In this document: piece by piece, positions 1-9,839 of the stretch | Layout of the letters: every line of letters begins with the position of its first letter | Numbering within the stretch: the stretch's first letter is position 1 | NCBI GenBank assembly: GCA_016946835.1 | Contig: JACVTC010000598.1 | Coordinates: forward strand, 1 to 16,207 | Direction of reading: 5' to 3' | Source: Neocallimastix lanati (nom. inval.) | Taxonomy: Eukaryota > Neocallimastigomycota > Neocallimastigomycetes > Neocallimastigales > Neocallimastigaceae | Length of the DNA: 16,207 nt | Notes under the pieces: model-generated | Told to the model about the DNA's origin: nothing | Seen by the model: only the letters and a program-made list of their open reading frames with translations | Databases searched by the model: none | Position numbers and translations under genes: made by a program

Positions 1-692
1 TTTTTTTTATATTATTATATAATCTTTTTATTTTTTCATCTCTATATATTTTATAATAAATATTCTTTATTATTATTATTTATGATTGAAATTATTTTTT
101 ATTAAAAAAAAAAAAAAGAATATTTGAATATATAAAATAGATATAAAAGTTTGAATAATGACCAAAAATTAATTATCGTTTTAAAAGAACCATGGTAACA
201 GTAATATATTAATAATTAATAATTGAAAAAAATAAAATATTAATTTTTTATTTTTTAATCATAATGTCACTTTTGGGTATAAATATACTATTGTACTTAT
301 ATTTATCTTTATAGTTTATTTTTTTTTTTTAAAAAAAAAAAGAACTCAAAATATTTAAATTATTGGTTATTTTAATTAAAATAAAATAAAATAAAAAAAA
401 AAAGTTGGACAGTTTTAATCATAGATATTTAATTCTATTTAATTTTAATTAATTAAAGAACCTTTTTTTTTTTTTTTTTATCTTTATTATTATCATTATT
501 TTTTATTGTAGCTTTTATTTATTTTTATCCTTTTTTAATTTTTATTTTATTTAATTTTATTTAATTTATTTATTTATTTATCTATTTATTTATTTATCTA
601 TCTATTTATCAATTTATTTATTTTTATTCTTTATCTCCCAAAAAAAATTTCTATTTCATTTTATTAATAATTAAAGTTTTACTAAATAAATA

Positions 693-732
<40 letters not shown>

Positions 733-1171
733 ATATAATTGGTGGTCAACTAAAATTTAGATAAAAAATAAAATAAAATTGAAAAAAATTGAAAAAATAA
801 AAAAAAATTAAAAAAATTGATAAAAAAATAAAAAAATAAAAAATAAAAAAATAAAAATAAAAAAAAAAAAGATTTACCAATGAATTTTTTAATTAATCAA
901 GAATTTTTTTTTTCTTTTCTATGTAACCTTAATGAATATTTTTTTTTTGTTGTTTTATTATTATTATTATAGAAAATTAAATTTTAATTTTAAAAAAACA
1001 TCAAAACAAAAAATATATATAAAGCTTATTAAATAAACCTTTTTTTTTTTAATGGAAATTTTTACAAATAGGGTAGTAGTAATGAAAAAAAATATATAAA
1101 ATTTGAAAATAAAACTTCAGATTAATAAATAAATAAATAAATAAATAAAAACTATATAAAAATCATAATTT

Positions 1172-1214
<43 letters not shown>

Positions 1215-1779
1215 ATATATTCATAATAATTTTAAATATATATATTATTTATTATTTACTCATTTTTTTCTCTAAAGTTTTTTATTTATATAATTATAAT
1301 TTTTAATATAAAAGTAAACCAGTTGATATAAATATATCGTATATTAAATAATAAACAATACAACCACCAATAGTAATAATAATATTATTATTTGTAAATA
1401 AAAATATTGTTATTTTTTATTAGTAAATAATAATAATAAAAAAATTATAATACTTTTAATAGAAATAATGATACAAGTGATATTATTAATAAATAAATAA
1501 ATGTTTATTTATTAATTATATTAGAGTTACAATAATAATAATAAAAATAATAGTATACTTATATTAAATATAATTATTATTAATAATAATAATTAGAATA
1601 TATACAAACAAAATAAATATTATTCACAATAATAACAAGAGTAACAAAAAAAATAAATACAGTATTTTGTATAGTGAAATACTCATTATTAATAATAAAG
1701 AATATTATTTAATATTCATAATAAAAAATAATAAAGTAATAAAATGATAAAAATAAAATAAATAATTAAGAAAAAATTA

Positions 1780-1826
<47 letters not shown>

Positions 1827-2028
1827 TAGAAAATATTTATTATTAATAAAATTATTATTAAATAATAACTATTATATAAATAATATAGATAGTGAGTTAT
1901 TCTAAAAATAGAAAATATATAATATTCTTTAATTATTATTAAATTATTATAGGTAATAATTTATTGTAATAATGATATTTAATATTTAAATAAAGGGAGT
2001 AATAATTTTAATGATAAAAATTTAAAAT
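1..2028. other. AT-rich intergenic region, microsatellites and homopolymers
   Basis: No supportable gene lies here. The region holds TTTA/TCTA tetranucleotide repeats at about 563-625, an uninterrupted A run at 695-730 (36 bases), AAAT repeats at about 1124-1148, a T run at 1174-1210 (37 bases), and (AAAT)n followed by (AAT)n at about 1784-1828. Every reading frame is closed by frequent stops. The last few hundred bases should contain the promoter and 5' leader of the gene starting at 2029, but no specific promoter element stands out from the general A+T background. Confidence 0.8.
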
Positions 2029-3006
2029 ATGGATAAAGAAAGTAAAATTAATGGTGAAGCTGAAATTATATATAAAGAAAATACAGATGAAATAAGTACA
2101 AATAATTCAACTATTAATAACCATATGGATACTTCAAGTTCATATGGTAATACAGAAAAAATAAATACACCTTATTTTGGAAATGGTACTATTTCAGATG
2201 TTTCTAATATATCCTCTTTTAGTAATGATGTTAAAAAAAATGATACCCATTTATTAATTATATCCTATAGTATAATATTAGCAATATTGTCACTCTTTCT
2301 TGTTTGCGCTTTTTTCTATGTATCTAAAAAAAAATTATATGAAAAAGAAAAAGATCGATATATAAAAGAAAAATCTTCAACCAGTAGTTGTCGGAGTCTG
2401 ACTCGTTCTGAATATTATGATTCATTAAGTCATTCCTATTCAAATACAGCATTATTTAGTTCGAGATCAAATTCAAATCGACCAAGTACAACTAATTTAT
2501 CTTCTTTGAGTAGAGAATCTAATTATACTATTAATATTACTAATAATGATATTAATATTAATACTATTAATAATTATAATCATATTAATAATTATAATTA
2601 TATTAAAAATTATAATAATATTAATAATTATAATAATGGTATAAATAATTATTATTATAATTATAATAAAAGTAATAAAATTAGTAATAAAATTAATAAT
2701 AATAATATTATTAATCAAAATACAATAAATTCATCTGTCAATGAATATCCCCAATTAAATAAGTACTCATCTAGTATAGAAAAAATAAACAATGAAACTT
2801 TGACTTCTTTTAGTTTATCGAGGTATCCAAATTCATTAAAATATTCTAAAATAAATTATCATCAATATCCAATAAAAAATGAATATAATTATTATAATAC
2901 CTATAAATCAAATGAGACTGATAAATCAATACTAATTCCAAAAGCTGTAATTACTACCAATGGAAAATTTTTATTATCAAATAAAGAGGATTATAATACA
3001 CTTTAA
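2029..3006 (+). CDS. Asn/Ser-rich single-pass membrane protein, function unknown
   Basis: This is an intact 325-residue frame starting at an ATG with an in-frame TAA two codons upstream (2023-2025), so the start is well bounded. Residues 1-74 are polar and contain N-glycosylation sequons near residues 26, 52, 60 and 71. Residues about 75-98 form one strongly hydrophobic helix (LLIISYSIILAILSLFLVCA region), followed at once by a basic stop-transfer stretch at 100-115 rich in Lys. The positive-inside rule puts the N-terminus outside and the C-terminus in the cytosol. Residues 116-165 are rich in Ser with Arg, a plausible phosphorylation region. Residues 166-240 are an Asn/Ile/Tyr low-complexity tract made of AAT/ATT/TAT codons. 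The tail is less repetitive and ends in NTL. No signal peptide and no catalytic motif are visible. The topology and sequons suggest a surface or endomembrane protein, which is inference. The gene is isolated, has no intron, and its codons are almost all A/T-ending. I do not recognise a family. Confidence 0.8.
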   Translation: MDKESKINGEAEIIYKENTDEISTNNSTINNHMDTSSSYGNTEKINTPYFGNGTISDVSNISSFSNDVKKNDTHLLIISYSIILAILSLFLVCAFFYVSKKKLYEKEKDRYIKEKSSTSSCRSLTRSEYYDSLSHSYSNTALFSSRSNSNRPSTTNLSSLSRESNYTINITNNDININTINNYNHINNYNYIKNYNNINNYNNGINNYYYNYNKSNKISNKINNNNIINQNTINSSVNEYPQLNKYSSSIEKINNETLTSFSLSRYPNSLKYSKINYHQYPIKNEYNYYNTYKSNETDKSILIPKAVITTNGKFLLSNKEDYNTL

Positions 3007-3192
3007 TAAATTTGATAATAAAAATTTAATATAAAATTATATATATTTTTTAAATTTTATATATACTAAATAATAATAATAATAATAATAATTATTATTA
3101 TTATTTTTTTTATCATTTTTAATTAATTAATTAATTATTTATTTATATATAGAATTTTTATTAATTTTTTTTTTTTTAATAATAAAAAAAAT

Positions 3193-3248
3193 CATTAATG
3201 TTTAAATCATTATTTTGTTTCAATAATTTATTATTATATAAATTAAAT
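3193..3248. repeat. 56-bp direct repeat, copy 1
   Basis: This segment matches 3692-3747 in the same orientation with about five mismatches over 56 bases. The shared core includes TTAAATCATTATTTTG and TTATTATTATATAAATTAAAT. The information content is higher than the surrounding simple repeats, so chance similarity is unlikely. The copies lie 499 bases apart. The first copy is not followed by coding sequence. Confidence 0.7.
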
Positions 3249-3575
3249 AGTCTTAATAATAGATAGAAATATAATAAAAAAGTAAATAATAGTGATTAAA
3301 AGTGAGGAAAAAAATAAAATTTGTCTCATTGTTAATAAAAAATTTAAAAAAAAAAAAAAACATTAAAATCAATTAATATACAAATAATAATAATAACTGT
3401 GTTAATATATTATATATATATTGTTTTTATTTATGTTTGTTTATTTTTAATATATTATTATTATATTCAATTTTTTAATGAAATAGAAATATAAATCATA
3501 TAATTAGTTCATTATAAAAAAATTATTATTTAGTATTTTTTATTATTATTATATTATTATTAATATTATTATTAC

Positions 3576-3621
<46 letters not shown>

Positions 3622-3691
3622 TTTAATTTTTTTTTTTTATTTTTTATAAAAAACAAAACAAAAAAAAAAAAAACAAAAAAAAAAAAAAAAA

Positions 3692-3747
3692 CATTTATGA
3701 TTAAATCATTATTTTGTTTTAAAAAGTTATTATTATATAAATTAAAT
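3692..3747. repeat. 56-bp direct repeat, copy 2
   Basis: This is the partner of 3193-3248. It follows a poly(A)-rich tract (about 3660-3690) and ends three bases before the ATG at 3751 that opens the decayed coding region. It could be a shared upstream segment of two related insertions or a local duplication. The two cannot be told apart here. Confidence 0.7.
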
Positions 3748-3750
3748 TAT

Positions 3751-4218
3751 ATGTTTAGAAGTATGACTTCCAATATCACTATTTATAATATGTTTAAGGA
3801 ACTATTTAATCCTCCTATAGGCTAAAGTTTTGTGCTTTGGCGAGGATTCAATGTTTAAAAAAAGTGGAAAGAATCTTTTAGTATTATTTCGCATTTGGTT
3901 AAAAAATTATTCCTTTGCTTTCACATTATTCATGGATGAAAAAAAAAAAAGTCCGTAGATTAACAGTACAAAAATACTATGAAAAATATTCTTGGAAAAA
4001 AAAAAATACTAAAGTTTTACTGGGAAAATGTTAAAATGTTCATTAGTAATGTACTCGATTAGATCGATCTATTAAATACAAGAAGTTTAAATTTGATTTT
4101 AAAAATATTTATTTAACATCTATTTCTAAAAGATTAACAATTTTCTCTTGGATATTTTTTTTTTTTTTTTGATTCCAACGATAATTTTTGTTCACATGGA
4201 GTTGTCATCGATGAATAG
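3751..4218 (+). pseudogene. Decayed coding region of unknown family, broken at homopolymers
   Basis: Composition rises clearly above the background here and four open segments lie end to end on the plus strand. Segment 3751-3825 begins with ATG and reads MFRSMTSNITIYNMFKELFN before a TAA. Segment 3821-3958 includes FGEDSMFKKSGKNLL and ends just after a run of A. Segment 3951-4034 continues in another frame as RRLTVQKYYEKYSW. Segment 4050-4172 (CTRLDRSIKYKKFKFDFKN onward) runs into a 16-base T run, after which the frame shifts again to DSNDNFCSHGVVIDE, stopping at 4216-4218. Two of the frame changes fall at A or T runs, as expected for slippage in an AT-rich genome. The mix of Trp, Cys, Gly and His is unlike translated noise. 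I do not recognise the protein. A transposase or lineage-specific gene is possible, and the minus strand gives nothing better. Confidence 0.4.
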
Positions 4219-4825
4219 GAAGAGTTAGAAATTCATAATGTAGTTTTTTAATATTAATTTAAAATAATAAAAATTCATATATATGTTATTTTATTTTTTT
4301 TTTTTTTTCATATTATTTTTTAATAAATAATATTATTTAAATAAATTTTATGAAAAGAAAAAAAAAGTTTATTTATAAATTCTTTTTAATCTTTTATTAT
4401 ATTTAATAAAATAAAATATGAATCATATAATGAAATTATTGTATAATTATCATTAATATTGTTATTATTATTATTATTAGTTGTTATTTTATTTATTATT
4501 ATTTATTTTCATTTTTATTTAATATTTTATATTAATTATATTATTTATTTTATACTTAGTTTTAGATGTTGCCGCACACCTTTTAATTATTTTATTTATC
4601 TATTTTTTAATGTATTTAATGATAAGCGATAAAAATAAAATACTAAAAATATATTATTTTTGAACTATTGAAATATTAATATAAAATAAGTTTAGATAAT
4701 TAAATAAAAATTTAAATTGATTTGTAATTAAAATTTAATTTTAATTATTTTTCTATTTAATTATAAATAAATAAATAAATGTATAGAGTAAATAATAATA
4801 AATCAATCGTATTTTAAATTATAAA
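4219..4825. other. AT-rich intergenic region
   Basis: This stretch has no gene. It consists of T and A runs, ATT repeats near 4460-4510 and AAAT repeats near 4765-4785. A short island reading GATGTTGCCGCACACC at about 4566-4581 is unusually G+C-rich for this DNA. It is too short to assign and has no tRNA-like fold that I can see. Confidence 0.7.
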
Positions 4826-5300
4826 TTATAAATAAATAATAATAAATAATAAATAATAAATAATAATAATAATAAATAATAAACAATATAATAAATAATA
4901 ATAATAAATAATAAATAATAAATAATAATAATAAATAATAATAAATAATAATAATAAATAATAAATAATAAATAATAAATAATAAATAATAATAAATAAT
5001 AATAAATAATAATAATGAATAAATAATATTAATAAATAATAAATAATAATGAATAATAAATAATAAACAATAAACAATAATAAATAATAATGATAAATGG
5101 TAAAAAAAAAAGTAAATAATAAATAAATATTAAATATTAAATATTAATAAATATTAATAATAGATATTATTGAATACTAATGAATAGTAATTAATATTAT
5201 ATCAGATAATAATGAATAATAATGAATAATAACGAATAATAAATAATAATAATAATTAATAATTATTAATAATAATTACTAAATAATTATTTAATAATAA
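4826..5300. repeat. AAT/AATAAAT satellite tract
   Basis: This is about 475 bases of almost pure AAT and AATAAAT units, with scattered GAAT variants at about 5015-5240 (TGAATAAT, CGAATAAT). The variants show that the array has aged and diverged from a uniform microsatellite. On the minus strand part of it reads as a long Leu/Ile/Tyr frame, which is simply the repeat translated and not a gene. Confidence 0.85.
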
Positions 5301-6766
5301 TAATAAAACAAATAATAATGAATAATATTTAGGATGATAAATTGAAATAAATAAAAATATGGATGTATATAATTTTTTTTTTAATACTTGCATTGTTCTT
5401 TTCTATTAATTGTTTCAAAAAAAAAATAAAATTTAATTATTTAAAAAAAAAATAATTGTTAGTTATGAAATGAAATACTTAAATAATAAATATTAAAATA
5501 AAAAATAAAAACAAAAATAAAAAAAATAAAAAAAAAAAAGCATGAAAAAGAAAAAAAAAATATTAAAATTAAAAATTAAAAATTAAATTTATTAAGAGAT
5601 TTAATATATTTAAATAATATTATTAGTAATTTCTAACTATTTATATTTTTTATAATAAAAATTGAAATTCTCCAAATTTTAGAAAAGATGAAAATTTTAA
5701 TAAAAATTAATTAAAAAATTTAAATATAAAACTTTAAATATATAAATATTAAATTATATTAAATTATATATATTCTATAAATTTTAAATAAAAGAAAAAA
5801 TAAAAATATAAAAATCTAGATATAATTATATAATAATTTTTTTTTTATAAATAATGAGAAATTTTATTCTTTTTAATGAAGAATATTGCTATTATTTAAT
5901 TAATTTTCTCATTATTTTTCATTAAAAAATAATAAATTTCCTTATATATAGATTTAAATTTATATTAAAAGTAAATATTTATTATAAATAATTAGAAAAA
6001 AAATTTTTTTTAAATATATTCTACAATAGGTTCCACAAGAAATAAAATAAAATAAAATAAAATAAAAAAATAAAAAAAAAAAAAAAAAAAAAACAATAGA
6101 AAATAAAAATATTTATAAAAATTTTATATGATTTATATATGTATTAAAATCTACATTGCATTTATTAGTACTATATAATTTAAAATATAAATCAAAAAAA
6201 AAAAAAAAATTTTTTTAATAATAAATAAAATTTATTAAATATAAATTAATAGAATGAATATTATTTTTATATTAAAATCATTTGCATTTCTTTAATACAT
6301 TAAAAAAATTATATATATGAAGAAAAGTTCTTTTTTTTTTTTTTTTTTTCTTTTTATTTCTTGTTATTTCAAAGTATTAATTTATTATTAATATAAAAAA
6401 AAAAAGAATTATGATGAAATTTATTTAAAAATAAAATAAAAATTTAATTAACATTAATACACATTCATTTTCTTAATCAACATTACTAAATAATTATAGA
6501 AAGATTGTATAAAATATGTTTTGCTAATTTTTTTTTTTCAAAATGAAAAATAAATTTTTATAAAATAATATGTGTATTCTAATAATAATTTAGAAAAAGA
6601 AAAAAAAAGGTTTTTAAAAATATTTATATGATATAGCATATTTTTATTCTATTTTATAATATTACATAAATATTAATTATTTTCTACTTGTTTGAAATAA
6701 ATTTAAGTTTTTTTTTTTTTTTTTTTTTTAAAAGAATATATATAAATATTTCTCTATATATAAAAA
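5301..6766. other. AT-rich intergenic region upstream of the second membrane protein gene
   Basis: No gene can be supported. The region holds runs of A (for example 6063-6092) and T (6331-6349 and 6709-6729) and AAAAT repeats at 6040-6065. The final bases before the ATG at 6767 contain a T run followed by AAAAG, which resembles a 3' splice acceptor. I found no convincing upstream exon with a signal peptide. Promoter elements cannot be distinguished. Confidence 0.7.
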
Positions 6767-8044
6767 ATGTATATAACTAATTTTGAATATGAAAGCAATA
6801 GCGAAAATAAAGTGGACTTATCAAATAATAGAAATAATAATAGCAATAATGAAATCAATACCAAAGATAATTCATATCCATACAATGACATAAATCATAA
6901 TAATCATTTATTAGAAAATAATAATGAAGTTTTTAAATATGATGAAAAGGAATATAATAATATTTATTTTAAAAATAATAACAATAATAATAATAATAAT
7001 AATAGTACTGATAATAATGATATAAAACTTGATAATAATAAAAACGTAAATGTGAATAACTTTAAATCGGAAAAATACATCATTAATTCTAGTAATGGTA
7101 ACTATTGGAAAAGCAATAAAGAAGAGAATCAATATTGGAGCAGTAACAATAAAAACAAAAATGTAAATAATATTAAAACAGAAAAATACGCTGTTGAAGA
7201 TAGCTATTGGAAAAGTAATAATAAAGATAATCAATATTGGAAAGATAATGATGAAGATAATCAGTATTGGAAAGAAGATGACAATCATGATCATGAAAAT
7301 ACTAGTAGTAAGAGCAATAATAAGAATAATAATGATAATTCTAAAGGTAATAATACCAAAAAATCTATCAATAACAGTAACAACAATAACCATACTAAAG
7401 TAACTGGTAATACTTCTAATAATAATATAAGTTCCCATAAAAATGTTCAAAATACCAATACAAACAATGCTGGAAATCAATATTCCACAAGTAATACTAC
7501 ACCAATTATAATTGCTGATGATAACAATAAAATTAATGATCCTTCTATTGGAAATGATAGCAAAAATACTGCTGTCATTAATAATAACAATAATAATATA
7601 CCTTTAGATTCAACTCAAATTGAAAATACAACAAATTCATATAATGATACTTTTAATATTGGTTCATCTTCAGGAAATATCTCTACTGTAGATAATAATG
7701 GTGATATAGACGCTTCACCATTCAACTCTATTACTAAAATTTCTATAATTTCTTTTACTATATTTATTATTGGAATTATTGCTTGTGTTTATTTAAAAAG
7801 AAGATCTAGTTCCAGAAGTTATGATTTTAATGAAAATAAACAAAACAATAAAACTATGAATCCCTCCCTAAACATTGTATCTACCAATGGTAATACCGTA
7901 ACTAATCCAGAAGGTAATGGAACATGCTATACAGATCAAATTAAAATGGATAAAAAGCATCAACTATTAAATAATTATCAAAGATATTCATCTTTTCTAA
8001 AATTACATAAAAATTCTAATGTAAATCCATCCTCAAGAATTTAA
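6767..8044 (+). CDS. Asn-rich single-pass membrane protein with Tyr-Trp repeats, function unknown
   Basis: This is an intact 425-residue frame. An in-frame TAA at 6761-6763 lies just before the ATG, and no AG acceptor lies between them, so this Met is the likely start. Residues 1-320 are very Asn-rich with Lys, Asp and Ser, including ten consecutive Asn at about 70-79. Within this part, Tyr-Trp pairs occur at residues 113, 123, 147, 157 and 167, usually as NQYWK or similar ten-residue units. A larger duplication is visible: VNNFKSEKY at 96-104 and VNNIKTEKY at 133-141, each followed by YW units. Residues about 325-343 form a single hydrophobic helix, followed by KRRSSSR, so the small C-terminal tail of about 80 residues should be cytosolic and the large Asn-rich part outside or luminal. 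No signal peptide is visible, which is odd for a translocated 320-residue N-tail. Codons are AT-biased. I do not recognise a family. Confidence 0.8.
   Translation: MYITNFEYESNSENKVDLSNNRNNNSNNEINTKDNSYPYNDINHNNHLLENNNEVFKYDEKEYNNIYFKNNNNNNNNNNSTDNNDIKLDNNKNVNVNNFKSEKYIINSSNGNYWKSNKEENQYWSSNNKNKNVNNIKTEKYAVEDSYWKSNNKDNQYWKDNDEDNQYWKEDDNHDHENTSSKSNNKNNNDNSKGNNTKKSINNSNNNNHTKVTGNTSNNNISSHKNVQNTNTNNAGNQYSTSNTTPIIIADDNNKINDPSIGNDSKNTAVINNNNNNIPLDSTQIENTTNSYNDTFNIGSSSGNISTVDNNGDIDASPFNSITKISIISFTIFIIGIIACVYLKRRSSSRSYDFNENKQNNKTMNPSLNIVSTNGNTVTNPEGNGTCYTDQIKMDKKHQLLNNYQRYSSFLKLHKNSNVNPSSRI
7052..7276 (+). repeat. Intragenic YW repeat block
   Basis: The repeat encodes residues about 96-170 of the Asn-rich membrane protein. 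Two larger units begin with VNNxKxEKY, 37 residues apart. Five smaller units centre on Tyr-Trp with spacings of 10, 24, 10 and 10 residues. The DNA copies are diverged (for example AATCAATATTGG versus AATCAGTATTGG), so the pattern persists at protein level despite drift at codon level. Confidence 0.75.
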
Positions 8045-9031
8045 AATTATAGAAAATTCAACTTTAATGTAGTAATTTTCAAATATGAAAAGATTTATTA
8101 ATTTTTTCTGATTTCTTTATTATTATTTTTTTTATAATTTATATTTTTATTTTTTGGATTTTTTTTTTTTTAAATTATTATTATTATAATTAATATAATT
8201 TTTTTTTTTTTTTTTTTTTAAGAAAATTATTATAAAATAAATTCTATAATAATTTTCAAAGTTAATATAATAATAAATCTAATGATGATGTTTAAAATTA
8301 TTATTATTATTATTATAATAATTAAATAATAATAATAATAACAATAATAATTTTAAATTTAAAGATAATATTATAATATTTATAATAATAGTTTTAATGA
8401 TATTTTATAATGTTAGTTATGATATTTAATAATTTTAAAAATAATATTAGTAATAATTATTATTTTAATAATAATAATTATATTAATATCGAATAATACC
8501 CATATCCTATAAATTTTAAAATTACTTTAAAATTTTAATTAATTTGATAATAAAAATATTATACTGTAAAATTATTTATGTTTTATAAATTTAATGAAAA
8601 TTTTATTATTTATAATTAAAAGTATATATTATTATTATTAAAATTAAAAATGTAATTAATAATAACGTAGTATAATGTACAATGTAAACAAATAAATTGT
8701 GTTTATCAATTAAAAATTTTAATAATAAGATTTTATTTAAAGTTCAATTAAAATAATATGTATGTAACTAAATAATTACTCATTTAAACTTTTGAATTTC
8801 ATATATAATAAATTATTCTTAATATGTTTAGATCTTTAATTTTATTTAATAATGTAATATTATATTTATATAGTTGATGACTTATAGAGAGCAAATAGTA
8901 ATAATAATAATAATAATAATAATAGTAATATAATTATACGTAAAGAATTTCAAGAATATTTTTTTATTAAATACTCTAATTAATTAAATGATAAAAAAAA
9001 AAAAAATACTTTATTTTTAATTTATATAATT
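8045..9031. other. AT-rich intergenic region
   Basis: No gene is supported. ATT and AAT tracts near 8300-8345 and 8440-8480 can pair with one another. The stretch around 8535-8590 resembles the 3' flank of the first membrane protein gene (3007-3060) over about 50 bases, with a shared TTTGATAATAAAAAT core, but the match is mostly low complexity. A 31-codon Asn-rich open stretch at 8888-8983 has no start codon and is probably a repeat translation or a worn fragment. Confidence 0.65.
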
Positions 9032-9126
9032 TTATTATAATAACAAAATATTATTTTGTATAATTTCATTATTAATCCATATAGAATTATTTTATTATTA
9101 TTTCTTTATATAAATATTCATTTATT

Positions 9127-9159
<33 letters not shown>

Positions 9160-9184
9160 CAATTAACTTAAAAAAGACCTAATC

Positions 9185-9215
<31 letters not shown>

Positions 9216-9378
9216 CTTAAAAAATTATTATTATTATTATATTATTTTATTATTTTATTATTATTATTTATTGTTGTTGTTGATAATGTTGTTATATATT
9301 TATTATTATAATTATTATTATTATTATTTCACTAATTGATTAAATAGTTGATAATTTTATTTTAATTTTTTTATTAGT

Positions 9379-9417
<39 letters not shown>
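9032..9417. repeat. Tandem duplication, copy 1 (about 386 bp)
   Basis: The unit begins TTATTATAATAACAAAATATT and runs through AACAATTAACTTAAAAAAGACC, a TTGTTGTTGTTGATAATGTTG block, GATTAAATAGTTGATAATTT and TTATTAGTAAATT to a long T run. The copy starting at 9420 repeats the same blocks in the same order. The A and T tracts here are about 28, 29 and 36 bases. An 8-base inverted repeat (ACAAAATA and TATTTTGT) lies near its left end. There is no coding frame and no TG...CA ends, so an LTR pair is not indicated. Confidence 0.85.
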
Positions 9418-9418
<1 letters not shown>

Positions 9419-9419
9419 A

Positions 9420-9763
9420 TTATTATAATAACAAAATATTATTTTGTATAATTTCATTATTAATCCATATAGAATTATTTTATTATTATTTCTTTATATA
9501 AATATTCATTTATTATTATAAAAAAAAAAAAAAAAAAAACAATTAACTTAAAAAAGACCTAATCAAAAAAAAAAAAAAAAAAAATTCTTAAAAAATTATT
9601 ATTATTATATTATTTTATTATTATTATTTATTGTTGTTGTTGATAATGTTGTTATATATTTATTATTATAATTATATAATTATAATTATTATTTCACAAT
9701 GTCTATTGATTAAATAGTTGATAATTTTATTTTAATTTTTTTATTAGTAAATTTTTTTTTTTT
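9420..9763. repeat. Tandem duplication, copy 2 (about 344 bp)
   Basis: This is the second copy of the 9032-9417 unit, joined directly to it. Non-repetitive blocks are nearly identical. The A and T tracts are all shorter (about 20, 20 and 12 bases), the ATT blocks differ in unit number, and a few bases (AATGTC) differ near 9697. The pattern fits one duplication followed by slippage at simple tracts. Confidence 0.85.
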
Positions 9764-9839
9764 ATTTTATTTTAATATATATATATATATATATAATTAA
9801 AAAAAAAAAAAAAAAAAACAGAATCAAACATTAATCTGA

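Larger units (their letters stand above)
3007..3750. other. AT-rich intergenic region downstream of the first membrane protein gene
   Basis: The stop at 3004-3006 is followed by TA-rich DNA with (AAT)n and (ATT)n runs near 3071-3105 that can pair with each other, and by a long (TTA)n microsatellite at about 3541-3620. Polyadenylation should occur in the first part, but no distinct signal can be told from background. A 56-bp direct repeat pair (listed separately) is the only higher-information sequence. No gene is visible. Confidence 0.75.

Noticed and set aside
4826-5077. Minus-strand 83-codon open frame rich in Leu, Ile and Tyr
   Set aside because: It is only the translation of the AAT satellite in another frame, with no non-repeat residues.
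6911-7480. Minus-strand 189-codon open frame opposite the Asn-rich gene
   Set aside because: Antisense of AAT/AAC codons gives Ile/Val-rich frames automatically. The plus-strand gene has a proper start, stop, repeats and membrane segment.
8888-8983. 31-codon Asn-rich open stretch ending KEFQEYFFIKYSN
   Set aside because: It has no start codon and is mainly an AAT run. It is too short to call even as a fragment.
9032-9763. Duplicated units as a pair of LTRs
   Set aside because: The copies abut without an internal region and lack TG...CA ends, a primer-binding site and a polypurine tract.
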